Source: Flavobacteriales bacterium UBA852
GTDB taxonomy: Bacteria; Bacteroidota; Bacteroidia; Flavobacteriales_E; Vicingaceae
Length of the DNA stretch: 64,000 nucleotides
Assembly (NCBI GenBank): GCA_002295925.1
Contig: DBGO01000016.1
Location: forward strand, 200,258 to 264,257
Direction: 5' to 3'
A model generated the notes under the pieces. That model saw only the letters and a list, made by a program, of their open reading frames with translations, searched no databases and was not told the origin of the DNA. A program made the position numbers and the translations under genes. Position 1 is the stretch's first letter; each line of letters opens with the position of its first letter. Shown here in pieces: positions 26,544-35,679 of this stretch.

Positions 26544-27536
26544 TCAATCTTCTATCAAAGTAGCGGTATTTTTTAATTTTTCTACAATTTTATGCGCCAC
26601 ATCCAAAGCCATAAAGCCATCGTGGATGGTTACAAGAGGTGTAGTATCATTATTTATACTGTTGGCAAATGAACGCAATTCTTCTTTTATGGCATTATTC
26701 GGTGCAACCTCAGGTGTTTCAAAATAAATTTCTTTTTTGGGCTTATCATCCCCCAAATCAATAACTACCGACAATGGGTCAGGCTCACCTTCTACTTCGG
26801 ATAAGCGAACAATTTGTACTTCTTTTTCCAAGAAATCAACAGATATGTAAGCATCTTTTTGAAAAAAACGCGATTTACGCATATTTTTCAAAGAAATTCT
26901 GCTTGCTGTAAGGTTTGCCACACAACCGTTGTCAAACTCAATGCGAGCATTGGCAATATCGGGCGTATTACTTACAACCGCCACACCGCTGGCGCTAATT
27001 TTACGAATATTGGCTTTTACCAAACTTAAAATGATATCCAAATCGTGTATCATTAAATCCAATACAACGGATACATCGGTTCCACGCGGATTGAATTGTG
27101 CCAAACGATGCGTTTCTATAAACATCGGGCGGGTAATATATTCTTTTGCCGCCAAAAATGCAGGATTAAAACGTTCTACGTGTCCTACTTGCACTTTCAC
27201 ATTGGCTTCTTCGGCAAGCAACATAAGTTTTTTGGCTTCCTCAACAGTATTGGTCAAGGGTTTTTCTATAAAAACGTGTTTTGATTTTTTCAATGCTTTC
27301 GAAGCACAATCGTAATGCGATAATGTTGGCGTAACAATATCCACCACTTGACAATCATCAATTAATTTATCAATATCGTCATAGGGAGTTATTTGAAACT
27401 CTTTTGCAACTTTTTGAGCATTTTCGGGATTTACATCATAAAAACCAACCAGTTCATATTCATCATTTGATTCTTTGATTAGCTTAATGTGAATTTTACC
27501 CAAATGTCCGGCTCCGATTACGCCAATTTTTAACAT
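26544..27536 (-). CDS. Gfo/Idh/MocA family NAD(P)-dependent oxidoreductase
   Basis: The product is about 330 residues. It starts at the Rossmann motif KIGVIGAGHLGKIHI, with the signature VFIEKPLTNTVEEAKKL (EKP carries the catalytic Lys), GHVERFNPAF and DLMIHDLDIILSL. These enzymes act on sugars or sugar derivatives with NAD(P). I chose the ATG at 27536; an open frame runs 32 codons further, but those residues are AT-driven and not family-like. It is upstream of the lipoprotein and sugar transferase genes, so a role in surface sugar supply is plausible but unproven. Confidence 0.9.
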   Translation of the reverse strand: MLKIGVIGAGHLGKIHIKLIKESNDEYELVGFYDVNPENAQKVAKEFQITPYDDIDKLIDDCQVVDIVTPTLSHYDCASKALKKSKHVFIEKPLTNTVEEAKKLMLLAEEANVKVQVGHVERFNPAFLAAKEYITRPMFIETHRLAQFNPRGTDVSVVLDLMIHDLDIILSLVKANIRKISASGVAVVSNTPDIANARIEFDNGCVANLTASRISLKNMRKSRFFQKDAYISVDFLEKEVQIVRLSEVEGEPDPLSVVIDLGDDKPKKEIYFETPEVAPNNAIKEELRSFANSINNDTTPLVTIHDGFMALDVAHKIVEKLKNTATLIED

Positions 27537-27692
27537 ACTATTATTTTTTATCAAAGTTAATTGCATATTGAACAAAGAAACCGTGATATTGCAAAAGTTT
27601 TTTAACATCCATTTTTTAATATTAAAAATCAAACTTTTTACTCTTTCACTAAATAATCGAAGTAATTTTGAAAAAGTGATTAATCAGCGAAT

Positions 27693-28346
27693 ATGATAGA
27701 TACATACCGGCACAAAGGACAACGTAAAAAATTAGTGGAGGTTTTAAGAAAAAAAGGTATTTCTGACGAAAAAATTTTAAACGCAATAAATGAATTGCCT
27801 CGCCATTTTTTTATTCCCGATTCGGCTTTGCATCAATATGCTTACGAAGACCAAGCATTTCCCATTGGTGCCGGGCAAACCATTTCACAACCTTATACTG
27901 TTGCTTTTCAAACACAATTATTGGAAATTTCAAAAGGTGACAAAGTGTTGGAAATTGGCACAGGTTCGGGTTATCAGGCAGCGGTATTATTTAAATTGGG
28001 GGCAAAAGTTTTTTCGATAGAACGACAAAAAGCACTGTTTGACAAAACCAAACCTTTGCTCGAAAAAATGGGGATAAAAATTAAAATGTTTTTTGGCGAC
28101 GGATACAAAGGATTACCGGCTTTTGCACCGTTTGACAAAATATTGATTACTGCCGCCGCACCTTATATTCCTCAAGATTTACTTGACCAACTGAAACCGG
28201 GCGGAATTTTGGTTATTCCCGTGGGAGAAGGAGAAACACAAGTAATGAAAAAAATCATAAAAAAAGCGGATGGAACCTTTGAAGAAAAAGATTACGGTTT
28301 ATTTAAATTTGTTCCGATGCTAAAAAACAAAGCGTTTGAAAAATGA
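27693..28346 (+). CDS. pcm: Protein-L-isoaspartate O-methyltransferase
   Basis: PCMT repairs isoaspartyl damage by SAM-dependent methylation. The 217-residue length is normal. Motifs include PRHFFIPDSALHQYAYEDQA, IGAGQTISQPYTVAFQTQLL and the SAM site VLEIGTGSGYQAAVL. The ITAAAPYIPQDLLDQLKPGG region lies near the end. Its stop overlaps the start of the propeller lipoprotein gene (ATGA). Confidence 0.95.
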   Translation: MIDTYRHKGQRKKLVEVLRKKGISDEKILNAINELPRHFFIPDSALHQYAYEDQAFPIGAGQTISQPYTVAFQTQLLEISKGDKVLEIGTGSGYQAAVLFKLGAKVFSIERQKALFDKTKPLLEKMGIKIKMFFGDGYKGLPAFAPFDKILITAAAPYIPQDLLDQLKPGGILVIPVGEGETQVMKKIIKKADGTFEEKDYGLFKFVPMLKNKAFEK

Positions 28347-29404
28347 AGCCACTTAAACTTCTCACTCTATTTTTCAGTATTTCGTTAATTATTTCGGGAT
28401 GTAAAAAAGATACTTACGGTCCGCAACCGGTTAACGATGATGCATCGGGCAACCAGCCGGTAATCAACACTTCCAATACACGATTGATTATTTGCAATGA
28501 AGGGAATTTTACTTGGGGCAATGCTTCATTGTCGATTTATCATCCTTCAAACAAACTAATAGAAAATAATGTGTTTTCTGCTGTCAACAACCGCCCGTTG
28601 GGTGATGTTGCTCAAAGCACAACCATTGTCAATGATAAAATCTACATCATTGTAAATAATTCCAATAAAATTGAAGTGATTGACAAAAATACGTATCAAT
28701 CCATTACAACAATTACGGGTTTTAACAGTCCGCGCTATATGGCTGTGTTTGGCTCAAAAGCTTATGTGAGCGATTTATACCAAAATGCCATTTATACGGT
28801 TGACCTAAATTCCAATCAAATTACAGGACAAATACTCGTAAACGGATGGAGTGAACATTTATTAAAATGGGGCGATACCCTGTTGATTGAAGCCATCACC
28901 GAAAAATCGGTTTACCTGCTCAATACTGCAACAGACCAGATTTTTGACACACTAAGTTTTTCATCGGAAAGCTCACGAGGGATGATATTGGATAAAAACG
29001 GTAAGCTTTGGATATTATTCAGTGGCGGAACTGTAAATCAAATTCCTTCGTTATACCGTGTGAATTTAACCAACAGAACTATTGAGGAACAATTGATGTT
29101 TTTTCCAAATTCCAACCCAAATTACCTGACAACTCCAAACGGCGAAGAATTGTATTTTATCCATGATGGAATAAAGAAAATGAGCATTAACGATACCGTA
29201 CTGCCAAGCACACCGGTTATTCCGGCAAACAATCGTAATTTTTATTCCCTAACCGTTGACAGCATTTCAGGAGACATATACGTTGCCGATGCCAAGGATT
29301 TTGTTCAACAAGGAATTATTTTACGTTACAACAACACTTTTCAACCGGTTGATTCTTTTACCGTAGGTATAATCCCCGGATTTATGAATTTTGATTATCA
29401 ATAA
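28343..29404 (+). CDS. Lipoprotein with YncE/DUF5074-like beta-propeller
   Basis: The 353-residue protein has a lipoprotein signal (lipobox LIISGC, Cys20). Repeated beta-propeller blades contain NSNKIEVIDKNTYQSITTI, GFNSPRYMAVFGSKAYVSDL and YTVDLNSNQITG. In Bacteroidota such DUF5074/YncE-like lipoproteins are often near surface receptors and metal or cobalamin uptake genes, but none is adjacent here. It is coupled to pcm by a 4-base overlap and followed by the thioesterase gene after 12 bases. Confidence 0.85.
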   Translation: MKPLKLLTLFFSISLIISGCKKDTYGPQPVNDDASGNQPVINTSNTRLIICNEGNFTWGNASLSIYHPSNKLIENNVFSAVNNRPLGDVAQSTTIVNDKIYIIVNNSNKIEVIDKNTYQSITTITGFNSPRYMAVFGSKAYVSDLYQNAIYTVDLNSNQITGQILVNGWSEHLLKWGDTLLIEAITEKSVYLLNTATDQIFDTLSFSSESSRGMILDKNGKLWILFSGGTVNQIPSLYRVNLTNRTIEEQLMFFPNSNPNYLTTPNGEELYFIHDGIKKMSINDTVLPSTPVIPANNRNFYSLTVDSISGDIYVADAKDFVQQGIILRYNNTFQPVDSFTVGIIPGFMNFDYQ

Positions 29405-29416
29405 ACAAAATAAAAA

Positions 29417-29815
29417 ATGGCCTTAGATTTAGAATTAGTAGAACAGTCACGAACCAGACAAGTTAAAGCAATATTTCCGAGCACAACCAATCATTATCAT
29501 ACACTTTTTGGCGGCACTGCCTTACAATGGATGGACGAAGTAGCTTTTATTGTTGCCACACGCTACTCGCGACAAAAAATGGTAACTGTATCGCTTGACC
29601 GTATTGATTTTAAGCAACCCATTCCTGCCGGCTATTTTGCCGAACTGATTGGTGAAGTGGTTATGGTAGGCAAAAGCAGTATGCGTGTAAAAGTGGATAT
29701 TTATTTGGAAAACATGTATAAAGACGAGCGCAAATTAGCTGTTTCGGGTATGTTTACCATGGTTGCCGTAGGCGATGATAAAAAGCCCGTAACTATCAGA
29801 AAACATGAAAAATAA
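29417..29815 (+). CDS. Acyl-CoA thioesterase, hotdog fold, YciA/BACH-like
   Basis: The 132-residue protein is a single hotdog domain. HYHTLFGGTALQWMDEVAFI (about residues 26-45) holds the conserved Asn/His-Gly-Gly and the catalytic Asp/Glu helix. VSLDRIDFKQPIPAG is also family-typical. These enzymes hydrolyse acyl-CoA to free acid and CoA. It is the last gene of the pcm run and converges on metH. Confidence 0.9.
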   Translation: MALDLELVEQSRTRQVKAIFPSTTNHYHTLFGGTALQWMDEVAFIVATRYSRQKMVTVSLDRIDFKQPIPAGYFAELIGEVVMVGKSSMRVKVDIYLENMYKDERKLAVSGMFTMVAVGDDKKPVTIRKHEK

Positions 29816-29836
29816 CCCCGGCACGTATTATTTAAT

Positions 29837-32524
29837 TTAATAATTCAAATTTGGTTGCAGCCATTTTTCGGCTTCTTGTACGCTTATGTTTTTCCTGCTG
29901 GCATAATCTTCAACTTGGTCTTTATTGATTTTTCCCAAACCAAAATATTTACTGTTGGGATTGGCAAAATAAAAACCACTCACGGCTGCCGTGGGATACA
30001 TGGCTAAACTCTCGGTCAATTCCACTCCAATGTTTTCGGTTACTTGCAATTGTTTGAACAACGGAATTTTCAATGTATGGTCGGGACAAGCAGGATAACC
30101 CGGTGCCGGACGAATACCCCGATATTTTTCTTTTATCAATTTATCATTGTCAAATTTTTCGTTTTTGCTGTATCCCCAATAATTTGTCCGGATTTTGAAA
30201 TGCAACCACTCTGCTGTAGCTTCTGCCAAACGGTCGGCTAAAGCTTTTATCAAAATTGACCGAAAATCATCATTTTCTTTTTTAAATTCCTCCAAATAAC
30301 GTTCAATGCCAATGCCTGCAGTAACGGCAAAAGCGCCGAAATAATCCTTTATACCTTTTTCTTTTGGGACAACAAAATCGGCTAATGAAATATTGGGAAC
30401 ACCGGGGGCTTTTTTTGTTTGTTGCCTCAAAAAATAAAACGTTTCAAGCGTTTCTCCTTCACTGTTGTAGATTTCAATATCTTCTCCAATGCTGTTTGCT
30501 TGCCAAATACCAAAAACCGCTTTAATTTTCAGTGTTCGCTCGCGTTCTATTCTTTGCAATAAAATCCGAGCATCGTGGTACAGTTTGGTGGCTTCCTCTC
30601 CTACTTTTTCATCATCCAATATATTGGGAAACTTTCCGTGTAATTCCCATGCTTTAAAAAAAGGTGTCCAATCGATAAAAGGAATAATTTCCGTAATACT
30701 GATATCATTTAGGGTTTTAACTCCCAAAAAATCAGGTTTTTCTATATTGCTATTTTCCCAATCAATTTGAAATTTATTCTTTTTGGCTTCTTCAAAAGGT
30801 AAAAGTTCTTTTTCTTTTCTACGATTTTTATGCAATTCTCTAATGCGCTCGTAATCTTTTTTCACATCTTGAATAAATCCTAAATTATTCCCGGATAATA
30901 ATTCACCAACTACCGGAACCGTTCGGGATGCATCCAACACATGAACTGCTTGACCTTTTTTGTAATTTTCGTCAATTTTTACTGCCGTATGAACCTTAGA
31001 AGTTGTGGCTCCTCCTATCAATAAAGGAATAGTAAAATCGTTGCGCTCCATTTCTTTGGCAACATGCACCATTTCGTCCAACGACGGCGTAATTAAACCA
31101 CTCAATCCGATAATGTCCACTTGCTCTTTTTGTGCTACTTCTAATATTTTTTCTGCCGGAACCATCACGCCCAAATCAATTACTTCATAATTATTACAAC
31201 CCAACACTACGGCAACAATATTTTTACCGATATCGTGCACATCACCTTTGACCGTTGCCAATAAAATCTTTCCTTTTTTTACGGGTTCTTTACCTTTATT
31301 GGCTTCTTCAATATAAGGCAAAAGAAAAGCAACGGCTTTTTTCATAACTCTTGCGCTTTTTACCACTTGCGGTAGAAACATTTTTCCGCTGCCAAATAAA
31401 TCGCCCACTACATTCATTCCTGTCATTAACGGTCCTTCGATAATTTGCAACGGTTCGGGAAATTGCGAGAGAGCTTCTTGCATATCTTCTTCAATAAACT
31501 CATCAATACCCTTTACCAATGCGTGTGTAATTCGTTCTTGGAGTGAATTTTCCCGCCAAGACAGGTCTTTGGTGTTTTTCTTTGTTTTGCCTTGTACTGT
31601 TTGGGCAAAATCAAGCAATCGTTCGGTTGCATCCTCTCTTCTGTCGAGTAAAACATCTTCTACTTTTTCGAGCAACTCTTTGTCAATCTCATCATATACT
31701 TCAAGCATTTCGGGGTTTACAATCCCCATATCCATACCGTGGTTTATGGCATGATATAAAAATGCGGCATGCATTGCTTCTCTGACTGTATTGTTCCCTC
31801 TAAACGAAAAGGATACATTACTGACCCCTCCACTGACTTTTGCTCCGGGTAAATTTTCTTTTATCCACTTTGTAGCTAAAAAGAAATCTATTGCATTACG
31901 TCGATGCTCTTCCATTCCGGTGGCAACAGGAAAAATATTAGGGTCGAATATGATATCTTGCGGCGGAAATTTGACTTTTTGTACTAAAATATCATAAGAA
32001 CGTTTACAAATTTCTATTCTTCTTTCTAAAGTGTCGGCTTGACCTTTTTCGTCAAAAGCCATAACAACCACAGCGGCACCATATTGTTTAATGCGTTTTG
32101 CCTGCCAAATAAATTCTTCTTCCCCTCCTTTTAAACTGATGGAATTAACCACACATTTGCCTTGCACACACTTTAATCCTGCTTCGATAATTTCCCATTT
32201 GGATGAATCTATCATTACCGGAACACGTGCTATTTCTGGCTCGGACATAATCAGATGTAAAAACTTAGTCATTGCCTCCACTCCATCAATCAGTCCGTCA
32301 TCCATATTGACATCAATGATTTGCGCACCTGCCTCCACTTGATTTCTGGCAATTTCGAGCGCTTCGTCAAATTTACCTTCTTTAATCAATCGTAAAAACT
32401 TTCGAGAACCGGCAACATTAGTTCGTTCGCCAATATTGATAAAATTGGTATCAGGTGTAATAACCAACGGCTCTAATCCTGCCAGTTGCATCGGTGGTAT
32501 ATTCCGGTTTTTGTTACTATTCAT
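29837..32524 (-). CDS. metH: Cobalamin-dependent methionine synthase, C-terminal polypeptide (folate, B12 and activation domains)
   Basis: This 895-residue protein carries the rear part of MetH: a pterin-binding methyltetrahydrofolate domain (TNFINIGERTNVAGSRKFLR, then GAQIIDVNMDDGLIDG), a four-helix cap (QEALSQFPEPLQIIEGPLM), a B12-binding domain with the axial His in KGDVHDIGKNIVAVVL and LIGGATTSKVHTAVKI, and a C-terminal SAM-dependent reactivation domain with RPAPGYPACPDHTLK. The homocysteine domain is encoded by the preceding gene, one base away, so together they make a full MetH. Split MetH is known in Bacteroidota. The pair is controlled by the SAM riboswitch at 33607-33708. Confidence 0.94.
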   Translation of the reverse strand: MNSNKNRNIPPMQLAGLEPLVITPDTNFINIGERTNVAGSRKFLRLIKEGKFDEALEIARNQVEAGAQIIDVNMDDGLIDGVEAMTKFLHLIMSEPEIARVPVMIDSSKWEIIEAGLKCVQGKCVVNSISLKGGEEEFIWQAKRIKQYGAAVVVMAFDEKGQADTLERRIEICKRSYDILVQKVKFPPQDIIFDPNIFPVATGMEEHRRNAIDFFLATKWIKENLPGAKVSGGVSNVSFSFRGNNTVREAMHAAFLYHAINHGMDMGIVNPEMLEVYDEIDKELLEKVEDVLLDRREDATERLLDFAQTVQGKTKKNTKDLSWRENSLQERITHALVKGIDEFIEEDMQEALSQFPEPLQIIEGPLMTGMNVVGDLFGSGKMFLPQVVKSARVMKKAVAFLLPYIEEANKGKEPVKKGKILLATVKGDVHDIGKNIVAVVLGCNNYEVIDLGVMVPAEKILEVAQKEQVDIIGLSGLITPSLDEMVHVAKEMERNDFTIPLLIGGATTSKVHTAVKIDENYKKGQAVHVLDASRTVPVVGELLSGNNLGFIQDVKKDYERIRELHKNRRKEKELLPFEEAKKNKFQIDWENSNIEKPDFLGVKTLNDISITEIIPFIDWTPFFKAWELHGKFPNILDDEKVGEEATKLYHDARILLQRIERERTLKIKAVFGIWQANSIGEDIEIYNSEGETLETFYFLRQQTKKAPGVPNISLADFVVPKEKGIKDYFGAFAVTAGIGIERYLEEFKKENDDFRSILIKALADRLAEATAEWLHFKIRTNYWGYSKNEKFDNDKLIKEKYRGIRPAPGYPACPDHTLKIPLFKQLQVTENIGVELTESLAMYPTAAVSGFYFANPNSKYFGLGKINKDQVEDYASRKNISVQEAEKWLQPNLNY

Positions 32525-32525
32525 T

Positions 32526-33539
32526 TTATGCTAAAAAATTTTCAGGTAATGGACGTGGTGAATAATTTTTGGCGGCTTGTGCAATTGCTTTGATGTGTTC
32601 GGGTGTGGTTCCACAGCATCCGCCAATAATGTTTATCAAATTCAAATCGAGATATTCTTTAATTTGTTGCTGCATTAGCTCGGGCGTTTCGTCATATTCT
32701 CCAAATTGGTTAGGCAACCCGGCATTGGGATGCGCACTGACATAAAAGGGTGCCTTTTCGTTTAAAATTTGTAAATAAGGCAACATTTGCTTAGCGCCCA
32801 AAGCACAATTTAAACCAATACTCAATAAAGGCATATGCGAAAGTGAGATTAAAAATGCTTCGGTGGTTTGCCCAGAAAGCGTTCGCCCGCTGTTATCGGT
32901 TATTGTTCCTGAAACCATAATGGGTAATTGAATATTTTTCTCTTCAAACACTTCATTTATGGCAAACAAAGCCGCTTTGGCATTTAAAGTATCAAAAACA
33001 GTTTCTACTAATAATATATCAGCACCTCCATCTATTAATCCCAATAATTGCTCTTTATAAGCCGTTGCCAATTCATCAAAACTAATGGCTCTAAATCCGG
33101 GATTATTTACATCGGGCGACATAGAAGCCGTTTTATTTGTTGGCCCGATAGAACCCGCTACAAACCTGGGCTTATCCGGTTGCAACTTGGTAAACTCTTC
33201 GGCTGCTTCTTTGGCTATTTTTGCCGATTGATAATTTAAATCATACACAATATCTTGCAAACCGTAATCGGCTTGTGCAACGGAAGTTCCGCTAAATGTA
33301 TTGGTTTCAACTATATCGGCTCCGGCATTAAAATATTGACGGTGAATCTCTTTAATAATTTCCGGTTTGGTTAACGACAGAATATCATTATTCCCTTTTA
33401 AAGGTTGGGGATGATTTTTAAATCTTTCTCCTCGAAAATCTTCTTCGGATAATTGATGCTGTTGAATCATCGTTCCCATTGCTCCATCGAGCACCAATAT
33501 TCGTTCTTTTAACGCCTTTAATAATTGTTCGTTCTTCAT
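32526..33539 (-). CDS. metH: Methionine synthase homocysteine-binding polypeptide
   Basis: The 337-residue protein is the zinc-dependent homocysteine methyltransferase domain of MetH. It begins VLDGAMGTMIQQHQLSEEDF, with GADIVETNTFSGT. The zinc ligands are a Cys in IGLNCALGAKQM and the Cys pair in IIGGCCGTTPEHI. It ends after residue 337 with its own stop, and the folate/B12 half starts after one base. It sits directly behind the SAM riboswitch and terminator. Confidence 0.93.
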   Translation of the reverse strand: MKNEQLLKALKERILVLDGAMGTMIQQHQLSEEDFRGERFKNHPQPLKGNNDILSLTKPEIIKEIHRQYFNAGADIVETNTFSGTSVAQADYGLQDIVYDLNYQSAKIAKEAAEEFTKLQPDKPRFVAGSIGPTNKTASMSPDVNNPGFRAISFDELATAYKEQLLGLIDGGADILLVETVFDTLNAKAALFAINEVFEEKNIQLPIMVSGTITDNSGRTLSGQTTEAFLISLSHMPLLSIGLNCALGAKQMLPYLQILNEKAPFYVSAHPNAGLPNQFGEYDETPELMQQQIKEYLDLNLINIIGGCCGTTPEHIKAIAQAAKNYSPRPLPENFLA

Positions 33540-33548
33540 TTTCTTATA

Positions 33549-33584
33549 ATAAAAAACCCTTTTGAAAAGCTTATCAAAAGGGTT
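33549..33584 (-). terminator. Regulated terminator in the metH leader
   Basis: In the minus-strand RNA, AACCCTTTTGA (plus 33574-33584) pairs exactly with TCAAAAGGGTT (plus 33555-33565), an 11-bp stem with an 8-base loop. A T run follows (plus 33549-33556, partly shared with the stem end). It lies between the SAM riboswitch and the metH start at 33539. That is the position of the expression platform for transcriptional attenuation. The loop carries a second copy of GATAAG, the 3' strand of riboswitch P1. Confidence 0.85.
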
Positions 33585-33606
33585 GTTAATAGTTTATTTC
33601 TATCAA

Positions 33607-33708
33607 CTTATCTTTTCCGCCTTTGCGGATAGGATTTGGCACCTTTTCCATTTTTAGGACGGTTGCCAAGGTTTCTCAGGGCCTATTCCCTCCACCTTTC
33701 TTGATAAG
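33607..33708 (-). ncRNA. SAM-I (S-box) riboswitch
   Basis: The minus-strand RNA shows the S-box landmarks in order. The P1 5' strand CTTATC is at 33708-33703, then AAGAAAGGTGGAGGGA, GGCCCTGAGAAACCTTGGCA with CAACC, then AAGGTGCCAAATCCT, and the P1 3' strand GATAAG at 33612-33607. SAM binding normally stabilises P1 and turns the downstream gene off. A terminator and split metH follow, so the logic is repression of methionine synthesis when SAM is high. Confidence 0.95.
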
Positions 33709-33742
33709 CACTTTTTTATTTATTTGAACCTTTTATCCGGCT

Positions 33743-33973
33743 TTATTCTGCCGAATGTGTTTTTTTATAATGTTTATACACCAAATACCCTATTACACCC
33801 ATTGCCAAATAAGGCACAGCCATTAAATACAAAATGCCATTGTTGATATTTTGCGCAATGGTTTCTCCGGTTTGCAAATTTGATTCCACAACGGCTTTAC
33901 ACATTGCACATTGTGAAAAAGCATGCTGAATAGAAAGTAATAAGGAAAATAATAATGCAATTTTAATTTTCAT
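33743..33973 (-). CDS. Small exported membrane protein with CxxC, 76 residues
   Basis: The protein has a cleavable-looking signal (KIKIALLFSLLLSIQHAFSQ), then CAMCKAVVESN with a CxxC pair (Cys22, Cys25). One membrane segment follows (about residues 46-66) and a basic tail. Similar small proteins occur in Bacteroidota; the role is unknown. A heme or metal ligand or redox use of the CxxC is conceivable. It lies just upstream of the metH riboswitch on the same strand. Confidence 0.75.
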   Translation of the reverse strand: MKIKIALLFSLLLSIQHAFSQCAMCKAVVESNLQTGETIAQNINNGILYLMAVPYLAMGVIGYLVYKHYKKTHSAE

Positions 33974-34033
33974 TGCAACAAATTTATGTTGTTTTTTTTA
34001 AGTAAAACAAACATTGTTAAACTTTTTATGGTA

Positions 34034-34510
34034 TTATTTATTTAAAAATGAAGAATACATCCATACCAATTTCTCTTGCTCTCTAATATAGTCACTCATT
34101 AAAGAATTTGTACCTTCATCATTTATCTTTTCAGACAATTCTAAAATTACACGTTGTTTCGATAAAATAATTTGTAAAGCTTTTAATATTTCCTTAACAG
34201 AATGAAAACCATCCTTTACTGAATCGGTTTCTTTTATATCGGAAATTTTCAGATATTCTGTATATCTATATTCTGCTTTATAGCCAAGTGTTCTGATTCG
34301 TTCAGCTATTGCGTCAATTTTAATTATCAAATCATTGTATAACTCCTCAAATTTTACATGCAGTTCAAAAAATTTTTCGCCTTTCAAATTCCAGTGATAT
34401 CCTCGTGTATTTTGGTAGAACACTGAATAATTAGCCAATAAGTCACTTAATTTCGAAGCCAATTCTTTAGACTTTCCTTCATCTAATCCAATAGCATTTT
34501 TATCTTTCAT
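34034..34510 (-). CDS. dps: Dps/ferritin-like DNA-binding stress protein
   Basis: The 158-residue protein has the Dps four-helix bundle. The ferroxidase motif spans YHWNLKGEKFFELHVKFEEL (about residues 39-58), with His, Asp/Glu and the following DLIIKIDAIAERIRTLG. Dps oxidises Fe(II) with peroxide and protects DNA. There is a short charged N-terminus. The gene is followed by the CxxC membrane protein and preceded by an AT-rich gap before korB, so it is probably transcribed alone. Confidence 0.92.
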   Translation of the reverse strand: MKDKNAIGLDEGKSKELASKLSDLLANYSVFYQNTRGYHWNLKGEKFFELHVKFEELYNDLIIKIDAIAERIRTLGYKAEYRYTEYLKISDIKETDSVKDGFHSVKEILKALQIILSKQRVILELSEKINDEGTNSLMSDYIREQEKLVWMYSSFLNK

Positions 34511-34617
34511 AGCTTTATATTTTTGGTTAATATTTTTATTAATTATATCTCTATAAAATTCAGCATAAAATTATATAAGACTAAAAGTTTAACAAAATTT
34601 AACTCTCAATGTTAATG

Positions 34618-35664
34618 TTACTCAACTGTCCAAGTATGTTCACCTTTTAGTAATTTTTGTAAATCGCCTTCGCCGAATTGTTTTTTTACTTCTTCAACTT
34701 GTTTATTTACCATTTCTTCGTAAACGGCACGTTCTTTCTTATAGAAAATACCAAATGGTCTGGGAAAATGATGTGGTGTTTTAGGATCATCGAAAAAGTC
34801 GATTAAAATATTGGCTTTATACTTATCAAACATATCGTGAATCCATAAATCGTCTTTTGACAAACCTTCTTTTTCCCATTCGACAATTCGAGGCGTATAA
34901 CCATCCAAAACAACAGCTTTTTCATCATCTTCACCAAAAATTAAAGGTTCGCCGTGTTTCATCATTAAGACTTCTTTCTTTTTAGTGGTTTTATCTGTAT
35001 ATACTTCAAAAGCTTTATCATTAAACACAATGCAGTTCTGATAAATCTCTACAAATGAACTTCCTTTATGATTATTGGCTTCCAATAAAATTTCACGTAA
35101 AAATTTAGGGTCTCTGTCAACCGTACGCGCAATAAATGTTGCCTCGGCACCCATTGCCAACCGAACAGGGTTGAACGGATGATCGACAACTCCGTAAGGT
35201 GAAGATTTGGTTTTTAACCCTTCGGGTGATGTTGGCGAATATTGTCCTTTTGTCAACCCGTAAATTTCATTATTAAACAATAATATATTGGTATTGACAT
35301 TTCGTCTTAATATATGGATAAGGTGATTGCCACCAATAGAAAGTGCATCGCCATCGCCGGTGATTAGCCAAACATTTAACTCAGGATTCGCTATACGCAA
35401 ACCGGTAACAAACGCAGGTGCTCGACCGTGAATACTATGCATTCCGTAAGTATTCATATAATACGGAAAACGCGATGAACACCCGATGCCGGAAATAAAT
35501 ACGATATTTTCGCGCGGCACGCCAATTTGTGGCAAAATGGTTTGCACTTGTTTAAGTATGGAATAATCGCCACATCCGGGGCACCATTTCACTTCCTGAT
35601 CGGAAGTAAAATCTTTTGCCGTGTATTGGATTTTATTTTCTGTATTTGTTACTGGTGTAGACAT
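34618..35664 (-). CDS. korB: 2-oxoacid:ferredoxin oxidoreductase, beta subunit
   Basis: The 348-residue protein is the thiamin-diphosphate subunit. The Fe-S ligand start is VKWCPGCGDYSILK, and FISGIGCSSRFPYYM follows. The ThDP/Mg motif is WLITGDGDALSIGGNHLIHI with LLFNNEIYGLTKGQ. It most resembles 2-oxoglutarate:ferredoxin oxidoreductase, which makes succinyl-CoA with reduced ferredoxin, though other 2-oxoacids are possible. It follows korA by 15 bases. ThDP dependence links it to the thiamin genes nearby. Confidence 0.9.
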   Translation of the reverse strand: MSTPVTNTENKIQYTAKDFTSDQEVKWCPGCGDYSILKQVQTILPQIGVPRENIVFISGIGCSSRFPYYMNTYGMHSIHGRAPAFVTGLRIANPELNVWLITGDGDALSIGGNHLIHILRRNVNTNILLFNNEIYGLTKGQYSPTSPEGLKTKSSPYGVVDHPFNPVRLAMGAEATFIARTVDRDPKFLREILLEANNHKGSSFVEIYQNCIVFNDKAFEVYTDKTTKKKEVLMMKHGEPLIFGEDDEKAVVLDGYTPRIVEWEKEGLSKDDLWIHDMFDKYKANILIDFFDDPKTPHHFPRPFGIFYKKERAVYEEMVNKQVEEVKKQFGEGDLQKLLKGEHTWTVE

Positions 35665-35679
35665 TTTAGTTGACTTATC

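Noticed and set aside
26544..27632. Longer Gfo/Idh product starting at 27632
   Set aside because: The extra 32 residues are not family-like; the Rossmann motif begins right after ATG 27536.
31543..31785. Plus-strand frames opposite metH
   Set aside because: Shadow frames of a strongly conserved gene, with no independent signal.
33726..33756. Hairpin with CGGC and GCCG arms near the end of the 76-residue gene as a terminator
   Set aside because: The stem is only about four pairs and has no real T run after it.
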